64,000 nucleotides of DNA from Bacteroidaceae bacterium (GTDB lineage Bacteria; Bacteroidota; Bacteroidia; Bacteroidales; Bacteroidaceae): NCBI GenBank assembly GCA_017453465.1, contig JAFTEV010000061.1, positions 38,783 through 102,782 of the forward strand, given 5' to 3'. Positions within the stretch are counted from its first letter, which is position 1. The number at the start of each line of letters is the position of its first letter. Below are positions 52,990-61,900 of the stretch, piece by piece. The notes under the pieces were generated by a model. It had not been told where the DNA came from. It searched no databases and was given only the letters and a program-made list of their open reading frames with translations. The translations under genes were made by a program, and so were the position numbers.

Positions 52990-54372
52990 CTATTTGCGAC
53001 CGCCGCCCAGTGCCGTGTAGAGATTGATGACAGCCTGAATCTCCTCGAAACGGTTGGCCACCTGTCCCAGTTGTGCACTGAGCAGCGACTGCTGGGCGGT
53101 GAGCACCTCCAGGTAGGTGGTGTTGCCGTACTGCATGGTCAGGCGGGTAGCGTTCAGTGCCTTTTGCAGGGCATCCACCTGCTGCTGTAAGGCGGTGGTC
53201 TTTTCGCGAGCTTTCTGGCTGGCATCGAGGTAGTTGTTCACTTCGCCGCCAGCTTCCAGGAGCTTGTGCTGGAAGTTCAGCGAGGCAATCTTCAGTTCGT
53301 CCTTGGCTGCAATCTTCTGGGCGCGCAAGCCGCCTTTGGCAAAGATAGGTTGCACAAGCGACCCCACGAGTTGGGCAATGGTGAAGGCGGGGTTGATGAT
53401 ACCCGCGCCGTCGGTGTTGGTCCAGCCAAAGGTGCCCGTCAGACTTAGTTGCGGGAAGAAGGCACTCGTGGCAGCTTTGTTGGCATAGCACGCTGCACGC
53501 AGCTGGTTTTCTGCTGCACGCACGTCGGGGCGATTGTGGAGCAGTTGGCAGGGTACACCCACGTTCAGCACTGCTGGCGACTGGAAACTGCTGAGCGAGG
53601 GGGCCAGTTGTGTGTGACTACCGGCTGGCAAGTCGAGCAGGAGCGAGAGGGCGTTGCACACCTCGTTGCGACTCTGCTGCAAGCTAAGCAGTTGCGTGTG
53701 CACGCCGTGCCAAGCGGCTTCCATCTGGCTGACTCCAGCCTGATTGGTCATGCCGGCCTGCATCAAGGCTTGCATACTCTTGACCGTCTGCTGCCAGGTC
53801 TGTTCCGTTTCTTGGGCAATGCGGATTTGCTCGTCCAGCATGGCCAGCGTGTAGTAGGTGTTGGCCACGCCGCCGATGAGTCCCGTCTTGACGGCCTGTG
53901 CCACGTCTTGCAGCATATCGCGTGTGGCCTTCTGTTGGCGATGCTGATTGCGCAGCAGACCAAAGGCATCCAGCTGCCACTGGGCAGTGAAGGGCAGGTT
54001 ATAGACCTTGCCCGATTCTGGATAAATGCTGTACTTGGTCATAGCGGCATTGGGTGTGAACGCGAGGCTGGGCAAATAGCTCAGTCGTGCTGCCGTCAGT
54101 CCGGCATTGGCCTGGTCTATGTGTAGATAGGCCGTCTGCATATCGACGTTGCGAGCCAGGCAGGTGTCGATGAGAGCTTGCAGTTGCGGGTCAGAGAAGA
54201 GTTCGCGCCAGCCCACATTGCCTATACTGGAGGCACTGTCGCCCAACTGCACATCGCCGTAGAGCGTTTCGGGCACATCCTTGTCGGTCTTGGCCTGATA
54301 AGATGAGTAGATGCTGCAACTGCTAAGGCCGACGCACGTGGCAGCTATAAATATAATAAGGTGGTGTTTCAT
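52990..54372 (-). CDS. RND efflux outer-membrane lipoprotein (NodT/OprM type)
   Basis: 460 aa with a lipoprotein signal (VGLSSCS, Cys19). Two repeated TolC-type units with long periplasmic helices are visible: LQALIDTCLARNVDMQTAYL and NRPDVRAAENQLRAACYANK, the NRPD(V/I)xxAE motif being diagnostic. It forms the outer-membrane channel of the tripartite pump. It overlaps the inner-membrane pump gene by 4 bp (ATGA-type), which couples their translation. It is the last gene of the pump operon. Confidence 0.92.
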   Translation of the reverse strand: MKHHLIIFIAATCVGLSSCSIYSSYQAKTDKDVPETLYGDVQLGDSASSIGNVGWRELFSDPQLQALIDTCLARNVDMQTAYLHIDQANAGLTAARLSYLPSLAFTPNAAMTKYSIYPESGKVYNLPFTAQWQLDAFGLLRNQHRQQKATRDMLQDVAQAVKTGLIGGVANTYYTLAMLDEQIRIAQETEQTWQQTVKSMQALMQAGMTNQAGVSQMEAAWHGVHTQLLSLQQSRNEVCNALSLLLDLPAGSHTQLAPSLSSFQSPAVLNVGVPCQLLHNRPDVRAAENQLRAACYANKAATSAFFPQLSLTGTFGWTNTDGAGIINPAFTIAQLVGSLVQPIFAKGGLRAQKIAAKDELKIASLNFQHKLLEAGGEVNNYLDASQKAREKTTALQQQVDALQKALNATRLTMQYGNTTYLEVLTAQQSLLSAQLGQVANRFEEIQAVINLYTALGGGRK

Positions 54373-57300
54373 TGTTTTTGATTATTGGGATTAAATGCCG
54401 ACATTTCTGCCATTACCTGTTCCTTCTTTTCCATCATGGTGGAGTCAGCCTCCAGCTGCTGCGGCTTGCGGAACTTTTCCTGTATGGTCTCAAACACGAT
54501 GAAGAAGACGGGCACGATGAACAGCAGGGCGATGGTGCCGATGAACGAGCCGCCCACCACGCCGATGCCCAGTGACGAGTTGCCGTTGGCACCGGCACCT
54601 GTGGCAAACATCAGCGGCAGCATACCGAAGATGAGTGTCAGCACGGTCATCAGAATAGGGCGCAAGCGGTCTTGTGCGGCTACGAAGGCTGCGTCTTGTA
54701 TGCTCATGCCTTTTCTGCGGCGGTCCAGGGCAAACTCCGTGATGAGGATGGCCGTCTTCGAGAGCAAGCCAATCAGCATGATGACACCCGTCTGCAAGTA
54801 GATGTTGTTCTCCAGGCCAAAGAAGCGGGCAAAGAGGAACGAACCCATCAGGCCGAAAGGCACACTGAGGATGACGGCGAGGGGCACAAACCACGATTCG
54901 TACAGACAGCACAGAATGAGGTAGATGAGGAAAACGGCAATGGCGTAGATGAACACTGTGGTGTTGCTGCCAGCAGACTTGGCTTCCTCACGCGACATGC
55001 CGCCATATTCATAGGCATAGCCCTGTGGCAACACCTGTGCAGCCACCTCGCTGATGGCTTGCTGGGCTTCGCCCGTGGAGTAGCCCTCAGCGGGATTCAC
55101 GTTGGCCTGGATGCTGGAGTAGAGGTTGAAGCGTGTGGAGACTTCGGCTCCCTGTGCCGGCACCAGTTTGGCAAACTGGCTGACGGGTGCCATCTGTGCT
55201 CCTGAGTGCACAAACATGTTGTCCAGTGCGTGCTCGTCCAGACGAAACTCTGGCGCGGCCTGAATCATCACGCGATAAACCTTGCCAAACCTGTTGTAGT
55301 TGCTGATGTAGGCTCCACCGCAGTAAGCACCAATGACATCGAGCACCGACTGGGGCGAAATGCCGGCGCGCTTACATTCGGCAGCATTCACATCCACATT
55401 GTACTGCGGGAAGTTCATGGCAAACGACGTGTAGGCCACGGCAATCTCAGGCCGCTGATTCAGTGCCCCCAGGAACTGCATGGTCAGCGCATACAGCTCA
55501 CTGCGCTCGCCGCCTTTGCGGTCTTGCAGGTACAGCTCGATGGAGTTGCCTGTGCCGTAGCCCGGAATCATGGCGGGCTGGAAGCAGAAGATGTCAGCCT
55601 CCTTAATCTTGCTGAACTCGCCCATCAGTCGGCCCATGACGGCATCAGCTGTATGTTCGCGTCCTTTTCGTTCATCCCAGTGTTTCAGGCGGATGATGGC
55701 CATGCCGTAGGACGTGCCTTCGCCCGAAATCAGGCCGTAGCCAGCCACGGTCGATTGGCGTTCCACTTCGGGCTGCTGGCTGATGATTTCACGTATCTGT
55801 GCCATCACTTTGTCCGTAGAAGCGCGGGTAGAACCCGGAGCCGTGCCCACGTTCACCATGATGGTGCCCTGGTCTTCCTGCGGCACAAGCGAAGTCTTGG
55901 TGGTCGTCATCAGCCAGACCAGCAGCACGGCGGCGGCGATAAAGGCTATCCATGCCACAGCCGGACGGCGGAAGATGGCTTTCACCAGCCGTTTGTATTG
56001 ACTCATCGTGGCGTTGAACGAAGCCTGATAAGCCAGCTTGGTCCAGTAGTTGAGGTTGCGGTGCTCATACTGTTCGCGCAGGTGGTCGCTGTTGCCGGCA
56101 TACTTCGTGGGACGCATCAGCACGGCGCAGAGGGCAGGGCAGAGGGTGAGCGAATTGAGCAGTGAGAGGCCGACGGCTGTGGCCATCGTGATACCGAACT
56201 GCGTGTAAAATTCGCCCGAAGTGCCGCCCATGAAGCACACGGGGATGAACACGGCCATGAACACCAGCGTACAGGTGATGATGGCCATCGTCACCTCGTT
56301 CATCGCATCGCGTGTGGCCAGATAACTGCTCTTGTAGCCGCTGTCGAACTTCGACTGCACGGCTTCCACCACCACGATGCTGTTATCTACCACCGTACCG
56401 ATGGCCAGCACGAGGGCAAAGAGCGACAGCAGGTTGATGGAGAAGCCCGCCATCTGCATACAGGCAAAGGTGCCCACCAGCGAACAGATGATGGAGATGG
56501 AGGGGATGAGCGTGGCCTTGAAGTCTTGCAGGAAGAAATAGACCACCAGCACCACCAGCAGGATGGCAATGATGAGCGTCCACACCACGTTGGAGATGGA
56601 GGCGAAGAGGAAGTCGTTGGTTGTCATCATGGTGGCAAACTCTATGCCTTCGGGCAGTTCGTCCTTCATCTCCTCCTTCAGCTTGTCGATGTTGGCGTTC
56701 ACCTCGGTGGCGTTGGCTCCAGCCACCTGCATGGTGAGGAACGTAACGCCGGGCTGTCCGTCAATCTGCGAATTGAAGCCGTAGCTGAGCGAACCCAGCT
56801 CTACGCGAGCCACATCGCCCAGGCGGAGCACACTGCCGTCGGGCTTCGACGTGATGACGATGTCTTCAAACTCCTCCACCGTCTTCAGGCGGCCCTTGTA
56901 CTTCATGGTCAGCAGGAAGGTGTTGTCGGTGTTCTCCGAGAGCTGGCCCGTAGGCGCAACCACGTTCTGCTCATTGATGGCCGCAGCAATCTGGCCCGGC
57001 TCCAGCCCGTACTGAGCCATCAGGTCGGGCTTCATCCACACACGCATGGAGTAGGTGTCGCCCAGCACCACCACTTCGCCCACGCCCTGGATGCGTCGGA
57101 TGCGTGGAGCCACGTTGATGTTCAGGTAGTTCGACAGGAACGCATTGTCATACCTGCCGTCAGGACTGGTCAGCGCACAAATCTGCAGCATGGAGTTCTG
57201 ACGCTTGATGACGGTCACGCCGATGCGCGTCACCTCGGAGGGCAGCAGACCCAGCGCTGCCGACACCTTGTTCTGCGTGTTCACCGCAGCCATGTCGGGG

Positions 57301-57599
57301 TCGGTGCCCTGTTTGAAATACACGGTGATGGTGGCCTGTCCGTTGTTGGCAGCGGTAGAGGTGATGTAGTCCATGTTCTCCACGCCGTTGATACTCTCTT
57401 CCAGCGGCATGATGACAGAGTTCATTACCGCGTCGGCATCGGCACCCGTATAGGTGGCCATGACATACACCGAAGGCGGTGCGATGTCGGGGTACTGTTC
57501 CACAGGGAGTGTGAACAGCGAAATCAGACCCACCGTCACAATGGCGATGGAGATGGCCGTGGCCATCACGGGTCTTTTGATAAAGATATTTCCTTTCAT
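54369..57599 (-). CDS. RND multidrug efflux pump, HAE1/AcrB family
   Basis: 1076 aa with the twelve-helix, two-lobed AcrB layout (TM1 at about 12-32, large loop 35-335, TM2-6 about 336-560, second loop, TM8-12). Family motifs such as LPVEQYPDIAPPSV, FKQGTDPDMAAVNTQNKV and GLLSKTAILITEFALD (the proton-relay Lys) are present. In TM4 the relay pair reads VVD405-N406-SIVVVEAV: the second of the two usual aspartates is Asn, confirmed at codon level (AAC, 56384-56382). It exports hydrophobic compounds using the proton gradient. Confidence 0.94.
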   Translation of the reverse strand: MKGNIFIKRPVMATAISIAIVTVGLISLFTLPVEQYPDIAPPSVYVMATYTGADADAVMNSVIMPLEESINGVENMDYITSTAANNGQATITVYFKQGTDPDMAAVNTQNKVSAALGLLPSEVTRIGVTVIKRQNSMLQICALTSPDGRYDNAFLSNYLNINVAPRIRRIQGVGEVVVLGDTYSMRVWMKPDLMAQYGLEPGQIAAAINEQNVVAPTGQLSENTDNTFLLTMKYKGRLKTVEEFEDIVITSKPDGSVLRLGDVARVELGSLSYGFNSQIDGQPGVTFLTMQVAGANATEVNANIDKLKEEMKDELPEGIEFATMMTTNDFLFASISNVVWTLIIAILLVVLVVYFFLQDFKATLIPSISIICSLVGTFACMQMAGFSINLLSLFALVLAIGTVVDNSIVVVEAVQSKFDSGYKSSYLATRDAMNEVTMAIITCTLVFMAVFIPVCFMGGTSGEFYTQFGITMATAVGLSLLNSLTLCPALCAVLMRPTKYAGNSDHLREQYEHRNLNYWTKLAYQASFNATMSQYKRLVKAIFRRPAVAWIAFIAAAVLLVWLMTTTKTSLVPQEDQGTIMVNVGTAPGSTRASTDKVMAQIREIISQQPEVERQSTVAGYGLISGEGTSYGMAIIRLKHWDERKGREHTADAVMGRLMGEFSKIKEADIFCFQPAMIPGYGTGNSIELYLQDRKGGERSELYALTMQFLGALNQRPEIAVAYTSFAMNFPQYNVDVNAAECKRAGISPQSVLDVIGAYCGGAYISNYNRFGKVYRVMIQAAPEFRLDEHALDNMFVHSGAQMAPVSQFAKLVPAQGAEVSTRFNLYSSIQANVNPAEGYSTGEAQQAISEVAAQVLPQGYAYEYGGMSREEAKSAGSNTTVFIYAIAVFLIYLILCCLYESWFVPLAVILSVPFGLMGSFLFARFFGLENNIYLQTGVIMLIGLLSKTAILITEFALDRRRKGMSIQDAAFVAAQDRLRPILMTVLTLIFGMLPLMFATGAGANGNSSLGIGVVGGSFIGTIALLFIVPVFFIVFETIQEKFRKPQQLEADSTMMEKKEQVMAEMSAFNPNNQKQ

Positions 57600-57607
57600 G
57601 CTTTTCC

Positions 57608-58729
57608 TTATTTCAACTTGGTTCCTGGGCGAACCAGACCTGCGCCTGTGGCCAGAATCTCGTCGCCTGCGTTCAATCCTTCTGTCACAATAAACTCTTT
57701 GCCGTCATTGATGGGGGCCACTTTCACCAGCACGCCCTCGGCCATGCCGTCCTTGCCCACCTTATATACTATATACTTGTCCTGCTGGCTGACGGCTGCA
57801 CTCTGCGGAATGATGATGACATCCTTGTAGGTGGTGGGAATCAGCACCGTGCCGCTCAGTCCCGAATGGAGCAGTCCCTTCTTGTTGGGGAACACGGCCT
57901 TGCAGGTGGCTGTGCCCGTCGAGCGGTCTATGACGGCACTGACGCTCTCAATGCGTCCCTCGGCTTCGTATGTCGAACCGTCCTTCAGCTGGAGGCTGAC
58001 GGCTGGCATCTGGCGGGCTGCCTCGTTGATGGAGCCAAACTCGCGGCTGAAGCCCAAGAACTGATTTTCAGTCATGGAGAAATATACCCACATCTCCGAA
58101 TTGTCGCTCACCGTGGTGAGGGGTGTGGGAATCTGCGGCCCCACCAGGTCGCCCGTACGGTAGGGCAGATTGCCCACCTGCCCGTTGGCCGGAGCCTTTA
58201 CGTAGGTGTAGCTGAGCGAGTTGCGGGCATTGGTCTCGGCGGCCTGTGCCTGTGCCAGTCCAGCTTGTGCCGTGAGGTAGGCATTCTCGGCTGTGGTGAG
58301 TGTGTGCTGGCTGACCACTTGCTGCCTGAACAGTTCCTGGTTCGACTCGTAGTTCAGCTTGGCCGTGGCCAACTGCGCCTTGGCTGCCTTCACGTTGGCC
58401 TCGGCTGTGCACAGGGCTGCCTGGAAGGGCACTTGGTCTATAATAAATAATGTCTGGCCAGCGTGTACCTGCTGACCCTCGGTGACGCAGACCTGCTTGA
58501 TGGTGCCGCCCACCTGGGGCATGATGGCCACGTCTTGCCGACCACGGATGGTGGCACTGTAGGCTTGGTCGAGTGTGCGCTCACCTTTCTCTACGGTTAG
58601 GAACTGATAGGCAGTCTGTTGCTGCCCGGCTGTGTTTTGCTGTTCACCGCCTTTCGATGAACATCCTGTCAATGTGGCTACGAATAGGGCCACAGAAACG
58701 CATTGAAAAAAAAGATACTTTTTTCTCAT
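57608..58729 (-). CDS. RND efflux periplasmic adaptor (AcrA/MexA family)
   Basis: 373 aa, lipoprotein (LTGCSSKGG, Cys23). The lipoyl halves (IMPQVGGTIKQVCVTEGQQV and YVKAPANGQVGNLPYRTGDL), the alpha-hairpin between them (AKAQLATAKLNYESNQELFR) and the membrane-proximal domain give the standard MFP layout. It bridges the inner pump and the outer channel. It is the first gene of the operon, 8 bp before the pump gene, with a -7 box at 58864-58871. Confidence 0.93.
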   Translation of the reverse strand: MRKKYLFFQCVSVALFVATLTGCSSKGGEQQNTAGQQQTAYQFLTVEKGERTLDQAYSATIRGRQDVAIMPQVGGTIKQVCVTEGQQVHAGQTLFIIDQVPFQAALCTAEANVKAAKAQLATAKLNYESNQELFRQQVVSQHTLTTAENAYLTAQAGLAQAQAAETNARNSLSYTYVKAPANGQVGNLPYRTGDLVGPQIPTPLTTVSDNSEMWVYFSMTENQFLGFSREFGSINEAARQMPAVSLQLKDGSTYEAEGRIESVSAVIDRSTGTATCKAVFPNKKGLLHSGLSGTVLIPTTYKDVIIIPQSAAVSQQDKYIVYKVGKDGMAEGVLVKVAPINDGKEFIVTEGLNAGDEILATGAGLVRPGTKLK

Positions 58730-58863
58730 TGATAAATAGTTATGATTAAATTGAATTTGAGTACGCTAAGTCATTACTCTCATTTTACTGAATAACAAAA
58801 AGACGTGTGGAGTAATGTCTACCAGCAGAATTTTTGTATGTCGATTCCTTCAAAAATCCGCTG

Positions 58864-58871
58864 CAAAGGTA
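58864..58871 (-). promoter_or_regulatory. -7 box of the RND operon
   Basis: Minus-strand TACCTTTG, which gives a leader of about 130 nt. No TTG at the expected spacing. Confidence 0.4.
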
Positions 58872-59014
58872 CGGATTTTTTTTGAGGGAGAAAAATGCCA
58901 AAGTGGTAAAGAATGTTAACGAGCATTCTCTCTGCGGCCTCAAAACCTCTGTTCTCTTGTAATTTTTTAATGCCCTACGAATTACCTGTTTTTCAGAGCA
59001 GTAAAACGTGCCCT

Positions 59015-59102
59015 TCGCACTCACGTAGGCAATGCGTCTCGCTCGTGTAGGCAATTAACCCCAAACGATTGCCTACGCGAGCGCGACGCATTGCTTACGC
59101 GG
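59015..59102. repeat. GTAGGCAAT palindromic element, copy 4
   Basis: The left arm TCGCACTCACGTAGGCAATG, CGTCTCGCTCGTGTAGGCAA and right arm ATTGCCTACGCGAGCGCGAC, GCATTGCTTACGCGG form one of the best copies. Confidence 0.8.
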
Positions 59103-59147
59103 CTTAGACTTATTTATTGTTTCAATGAAGTTCCGAATTTTTTTTTC

Positions 59148-59340
59148 ACCACAGATTGCGCAGATTACACGGATTCTTTTGAAAATTGCGAGGGGGATTA
59201 CACAGATTGGAAGCCCCTGCGAGGCTTCAGCTACCGCTCCGTCTGACCGCATGGGAGAGTCGTCCCACGACTCTAATCTGTGAAAATCCATATCATAATT
59301 TCCTCGGAAAATCTGTGTAATCTTCGTAATCTGTGGTTTT
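59148..59340. repeat. CACAGATTAC palindromic element
   Basis: The left arm ACCACAGATTGCGCAGATTA faces a right arm AATCTTCGTAATCTGTGGTT. The words ACACAGATT and AATCTGTG recur inside, and the centre carries a GAGTCGTCCCACGACTC hairpin. Confidence 0.75.
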
Positions 59341-59429
59341 TACACATCCGAAAGTTGAGTTATTTCAATGCCGGAGGAGGCTTTTTTCATCCATGCCAAG
59401 CCTTTCCGCATGATTTTGACGTTAGTTTT

Positions 59430-59460
59430 TTGGTAACATACCGATTTTTCCTTACTTTTG
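59430..59460 (+). promoter_or_regulatory. Promoter of radA
   Basis: TTG (59430-59432) and TACTTTTG (59453-59460), 20 nt apart, 22 nt before the ATG. Confidence 0.65.
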
Positions 59461-59482
59461 CAGCGAATTATACTGACTTAAA

Positions 59483-60862
59483 ATGGCTAAAGAAAAGATA
59501 CAATACGTTTGTTCGGCTTGTGGGTACGACAGTCCGAAGTGGATAGGTAAGTGCCCGTCGTGCGGCGATTGGAATACCTTTGTGGAACAGCGAGTAGGGG
59601 GGAAGGCGGTCTATGACAAGCGGCTCCAGTTTTCGAGCGGACCAGCCCCCAAGTCGGCTCCTGTGCGCATGAGCACCATTGCCACGAGCGAGGAGTCACG
59701 CATCAATCTGGGTGACGGAGAACTCAATCGCGTGCTGGGCGGCGGACTGGTTCCAGGCTCGCTCACGTTGCTGGGCGGAGAGCCGGGCATCGGCAAATCG
59801 ACCCTTGTGCTGCAAACGGCTTTGTTCCTGAAAGACAAGACGACACTCTACGTCAGCGGGGAGGAGAGCGCACGGCAAATCAAGCTGCGGGCAGACCGCA
59901 TCACGCAGGAAGAGAGTGGGGTGCTGGTGGTGTGCGAAGCCATGATTGAGAATGTCTTCAAGCACGTAGAAGCCTCCCGTCCCGACATTCTGGTCATCGA
60001 CTCCATCCAGACGATGGCCACAGCCGACCTGGAGTCTGCGCCGGGCAGCATCAGCCAGATTCGCGAGTGTGCCGCCCTGCTGCTGAAGTTCGCCAAGGAG
60101 ACTGGCACGCCCGTCATCATCATCGGACACATCACGAAGGAGGGCAGCATTGCTGGACCTAAGATTCTGGAACACATGGTAGATACGGTGTTGCAGTTCG
60201 AGGGCGACCAGCACTATATGTACCGCATTGTGCGTGCCATCAAGAATCGCTTTGGCTCTACAGCCGAGTTGGGCATCTACGAAATGCGACAGACGGGGCT
60301 TCGGCCTGTGACGAATCCCTCGGAACTGCTGCTGAGCGATGTCGATAACAGCGAGGGGCTTTCGGGTGTGGCCATCGCCTGTGCCATTGAGGGGGTGCGC
60401 CCCCTGCTCATCGAGACTCAGGCACTGGTGAGCACTGCGGCCTACGGCACCCCGCAGCGTTCTGCCACGGGCTTCGACCTGCGCCGGCTCAACATGCTCT
60501 TGGCTGTGCTCGAAAAGCGGGTGGGCTTCAAGCTGATGCAAAAGGATGTCTATCTGAACATTGCGGGCGGCATCCGCGTCACCGACACGGCCATCGACCT
60601 CAGTGTCATTGCAGCCGTGCTCTCCAGCAATGTCGATACGGGCATTGACCGCGATGTCTGCATGACGGGCGAGGTGGGGCTTTCGGGCGAAATCCGTCCG
60701 GTCAGCCGCATCTTGCAGCGCATAGCGGAAGCCGAGAAGCTGGGATTCTCGACCATCGTCATTCCGCAGGCCAACATGCAGGGACTTGACACCTCGAAGA
60801 TGAAGATTCGTGTGGTGCCTGTGCGCAAAGTGGAGGAAGCTCTACGCGAGTTATTTGGCTGA
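59483..60862 (+). CDS. radA: DNA repair protein RadA
   Basis: 459 aa, full length. It has an N-terminal zinc finger (C10-SA-C13 ... C24-PS-C27), a RecA-like ATPase with Walker A GGEPGIGKST (98-107), the RadA-specific KNRFG motif near residue 256, and a C-terminal Lon-like domain (VYLNIAGGIRVTDTAIDLSV). It promotes branch migration of recombination intermediates. It is transcribed alone from the promoter at 59430. Confidence 0.95.
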   Translation: MAKEKIQYVCSACGYDSPKWIGKCPSCGDWNTFVEQRVGGKAVYDKRLQFSSGPAPKSAPVRMSTIATSEESRINLGDGELNRVLGGGLVPGSLTLLGGEPGIGKSTLVLQTALFLKDKTTLYVSGEESARQIKLRADRITQEESGVLVVCEAMIENVFKHVEASRPDILVIDSIQTMATADLESAPGSISQIRECAALLLKFAKETGTPVIIIGHITKEGSIAGPKILEHMVDTVLQFEGDQHYMYRIVRAIKNRFGSTAELGIYEMRQTGLRPVTNPSELLLSDVDNSEGLSGVAIACAIEGVRPLLIETQALVSTAAYGTPQRSATGFDLRRLNMLLAVLEKRVGFKLMQKDVYLNIAGGIRVTDTAIDLSVIAAVLSSNVDTGIDRDVCMTGEVGLSGEIRPVSRILQRIAEAEKLGFSTIVIPQANMQGLDTSKMKIRVVPVRKVEEALRELFG

Positions 60863-60945
60863 TGTGCCGCTTTCTTGTGCAAAAAATATTTTGTTGATTG
60901 ATAGCAGACTGTGACAACGGTCTGCTTTTTTGTGCAAAAAACGCT

Positions 60946-60975
60946 TTGCTCGTTCAAAATAAATGCGTAATTTTG
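60946..60975 (+). promoter_or_regulatory. Promoter of the TetR-family gene
   Basis: TTG (60946-60948) and TAATTTTG (60968-60975), 19 nt apart. The predicted start near 60982 puts the whole palindrome at 60984-61071 inside the 5' leader. Confidence 0.6.
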
Positions 60976-60983
60976 CAGCCGAT

Positions 60984-61071
60984 TTACGGTTATGCGGTTG
61001 TACGGTTATACGGTTGTTTCACCGCAAAACCGCACAACCGTAAAACCGCAAAGCGACCGCACAACCGCAAA
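60984..61071. repeat. CGGTTATACGG palindromic element, copy 4, in a 5' leader
   Basis: The left arm TTACGGTTATGCGGTTGTAC, then GGTTATACGGTTG, faces CCGCACAACCGTAAAACCGC. It ends 17 nt before the TetR start codon. Confidence 0.75.
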
Positions 61072-61088
61072 AAAAACGCTGAAAAGAA

Positions 61089-61670
61089 ATGGCAGTCTCA
61101 AAAACAAGAAAGCTACTGGTAGATGTGGCACGTCAGTTGTTTGCCAAGAACGGCTTCGAGAGTACCACGATGAACGACATAGCCTTGACTTCGGGCAAAG
61201 GTCGGCGCACACTCTACACCTATTTTAAAAGTAAGGAAGAAGTCTATTATGCCGTCATTCAGACGGAGTTGGAACGCCTCTATGAGCGCATGGAAGAGGT
61301 GGTCCGCAAGAACATTCCGCCAGAGGAAAAGATGGTGCAACTCATCTTCACCCACCTTACCGTGGTGAAGGAGGCCGTCTATCGCAACGGCAACCTGCGT
61401 GCAGAGTTCTTCCGCGATGTGTGGAAGGTGGAGGCTGTGCGCAAAACCTTCGACAAGAATGAAATCACCCTGTTCCGCCGCATCATGAATGAAGGCAACG
61501 ACAAGGGCGTGTTCGACGTGCGCAACGTGCGTCTGATGGCCGAAATCTGCCACTTCTGCCTGAAGGGGTGCGAAGTGCCCTTCATCTATGGCCGCTACGC
61601 CGCCCAGAACGCCGAGGAACTCTACCCCTACGTGCGCCGCATGGTGCTGAAACAGTTATCGAGAACATGA
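61089..61670 (+). CDS. TetR/AcrR-family transcriptional regulator
   Basis: 193 aa. The N-terminal HTH (about 5-50) has the classic pattern LLVDVARQLFAKNGFESTTM, then NDIALTSGKGRRTLYTYFKS-KEE. The C-terminal part (about 60-193) is the variable ligand and dimer domain with no recognisable subgroup. It probably represses a nearby or distant gene. fabG follows 230 bp downstream, and the RND operon is 2.4 kb upstream in the opposite direction, so either could be a target, but no operator was identified. Its leader contains a long palindrome. Confidence 0.9.
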   Translation: MAVSKTRKLLVDVARQLFAKNGFESTTMNDIALTSGKGRRTLYTYFKSKEEVYYAVIQTELERLYERMEEVVRKNIPPEEKMVQLIFTHLTVVKEAVYRNGNLRAEFFRDVWKVEAVRKTFDKNEITLFRRIMNEGNDKGVFDVRNVRLMAEICHFCLKGCEVPFIYGRYAAQNAEELYPYVRRMVLKQLSRT

Positions 61671-61688
61671 CGCACATGGCTTTTTTGC

Positions 61689-61864
61689 AGGAGTTAAGGA
61701 GTTAGAGGAGTTAAGAAGTTAAGCCAATACCAATCTCTTAACTCCCCCTCAAAATCCCAGTAACGGCTTAACTCCTTAACTCCTTAACTCCCCCCAGAAA
61801 CACCTGTAACGGCTTAACTCCTTAACTCCTCTAACTCCTTAACTCCTCTAACTCCTTAACTCCA
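61689..61864. repeat. GTTAAGGAG palindromic element, copy 3 (expanded)
   Basis: The left arm AGTTAAGGAGTTAGAGGAG ... AAGTTAAGCC is followed by an expanded right arm with TAACGGCTTAACTCC twice and CTTAACTCCTCTAACTC units many times. The left-right asymmetry suggests unit gain. Confidence 0.75.
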
Positions 61865-61900
61865 ACAACAAAATATCCCCGAAACTCAAATTAAATAATT

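Larger units (their letters stand above)
58730..59482. other. Intergenic region with two palindromic elements and two promoters
   Basis: No gene supported. It holds a leftward -7 box for the pump operon, GTAGGCAAT copy 4, a CACAGATTAC palindrome and the radA promoter. Confidence 0.6.

Noticed and set aside
58785-59054. 89-codon leftward ORF starting MPTRARRIAYV
   Set aside because: Its start is encoded by the GTAGGCAAT repeat and the rest crosses the pump promoter region.
61689-61864. CRISPR-like appearance of reiterated GTTAAGGAG units
   Set aside because: Units are directly adjacent and inverted between arms, with no regular unique spacers and no cas genes.
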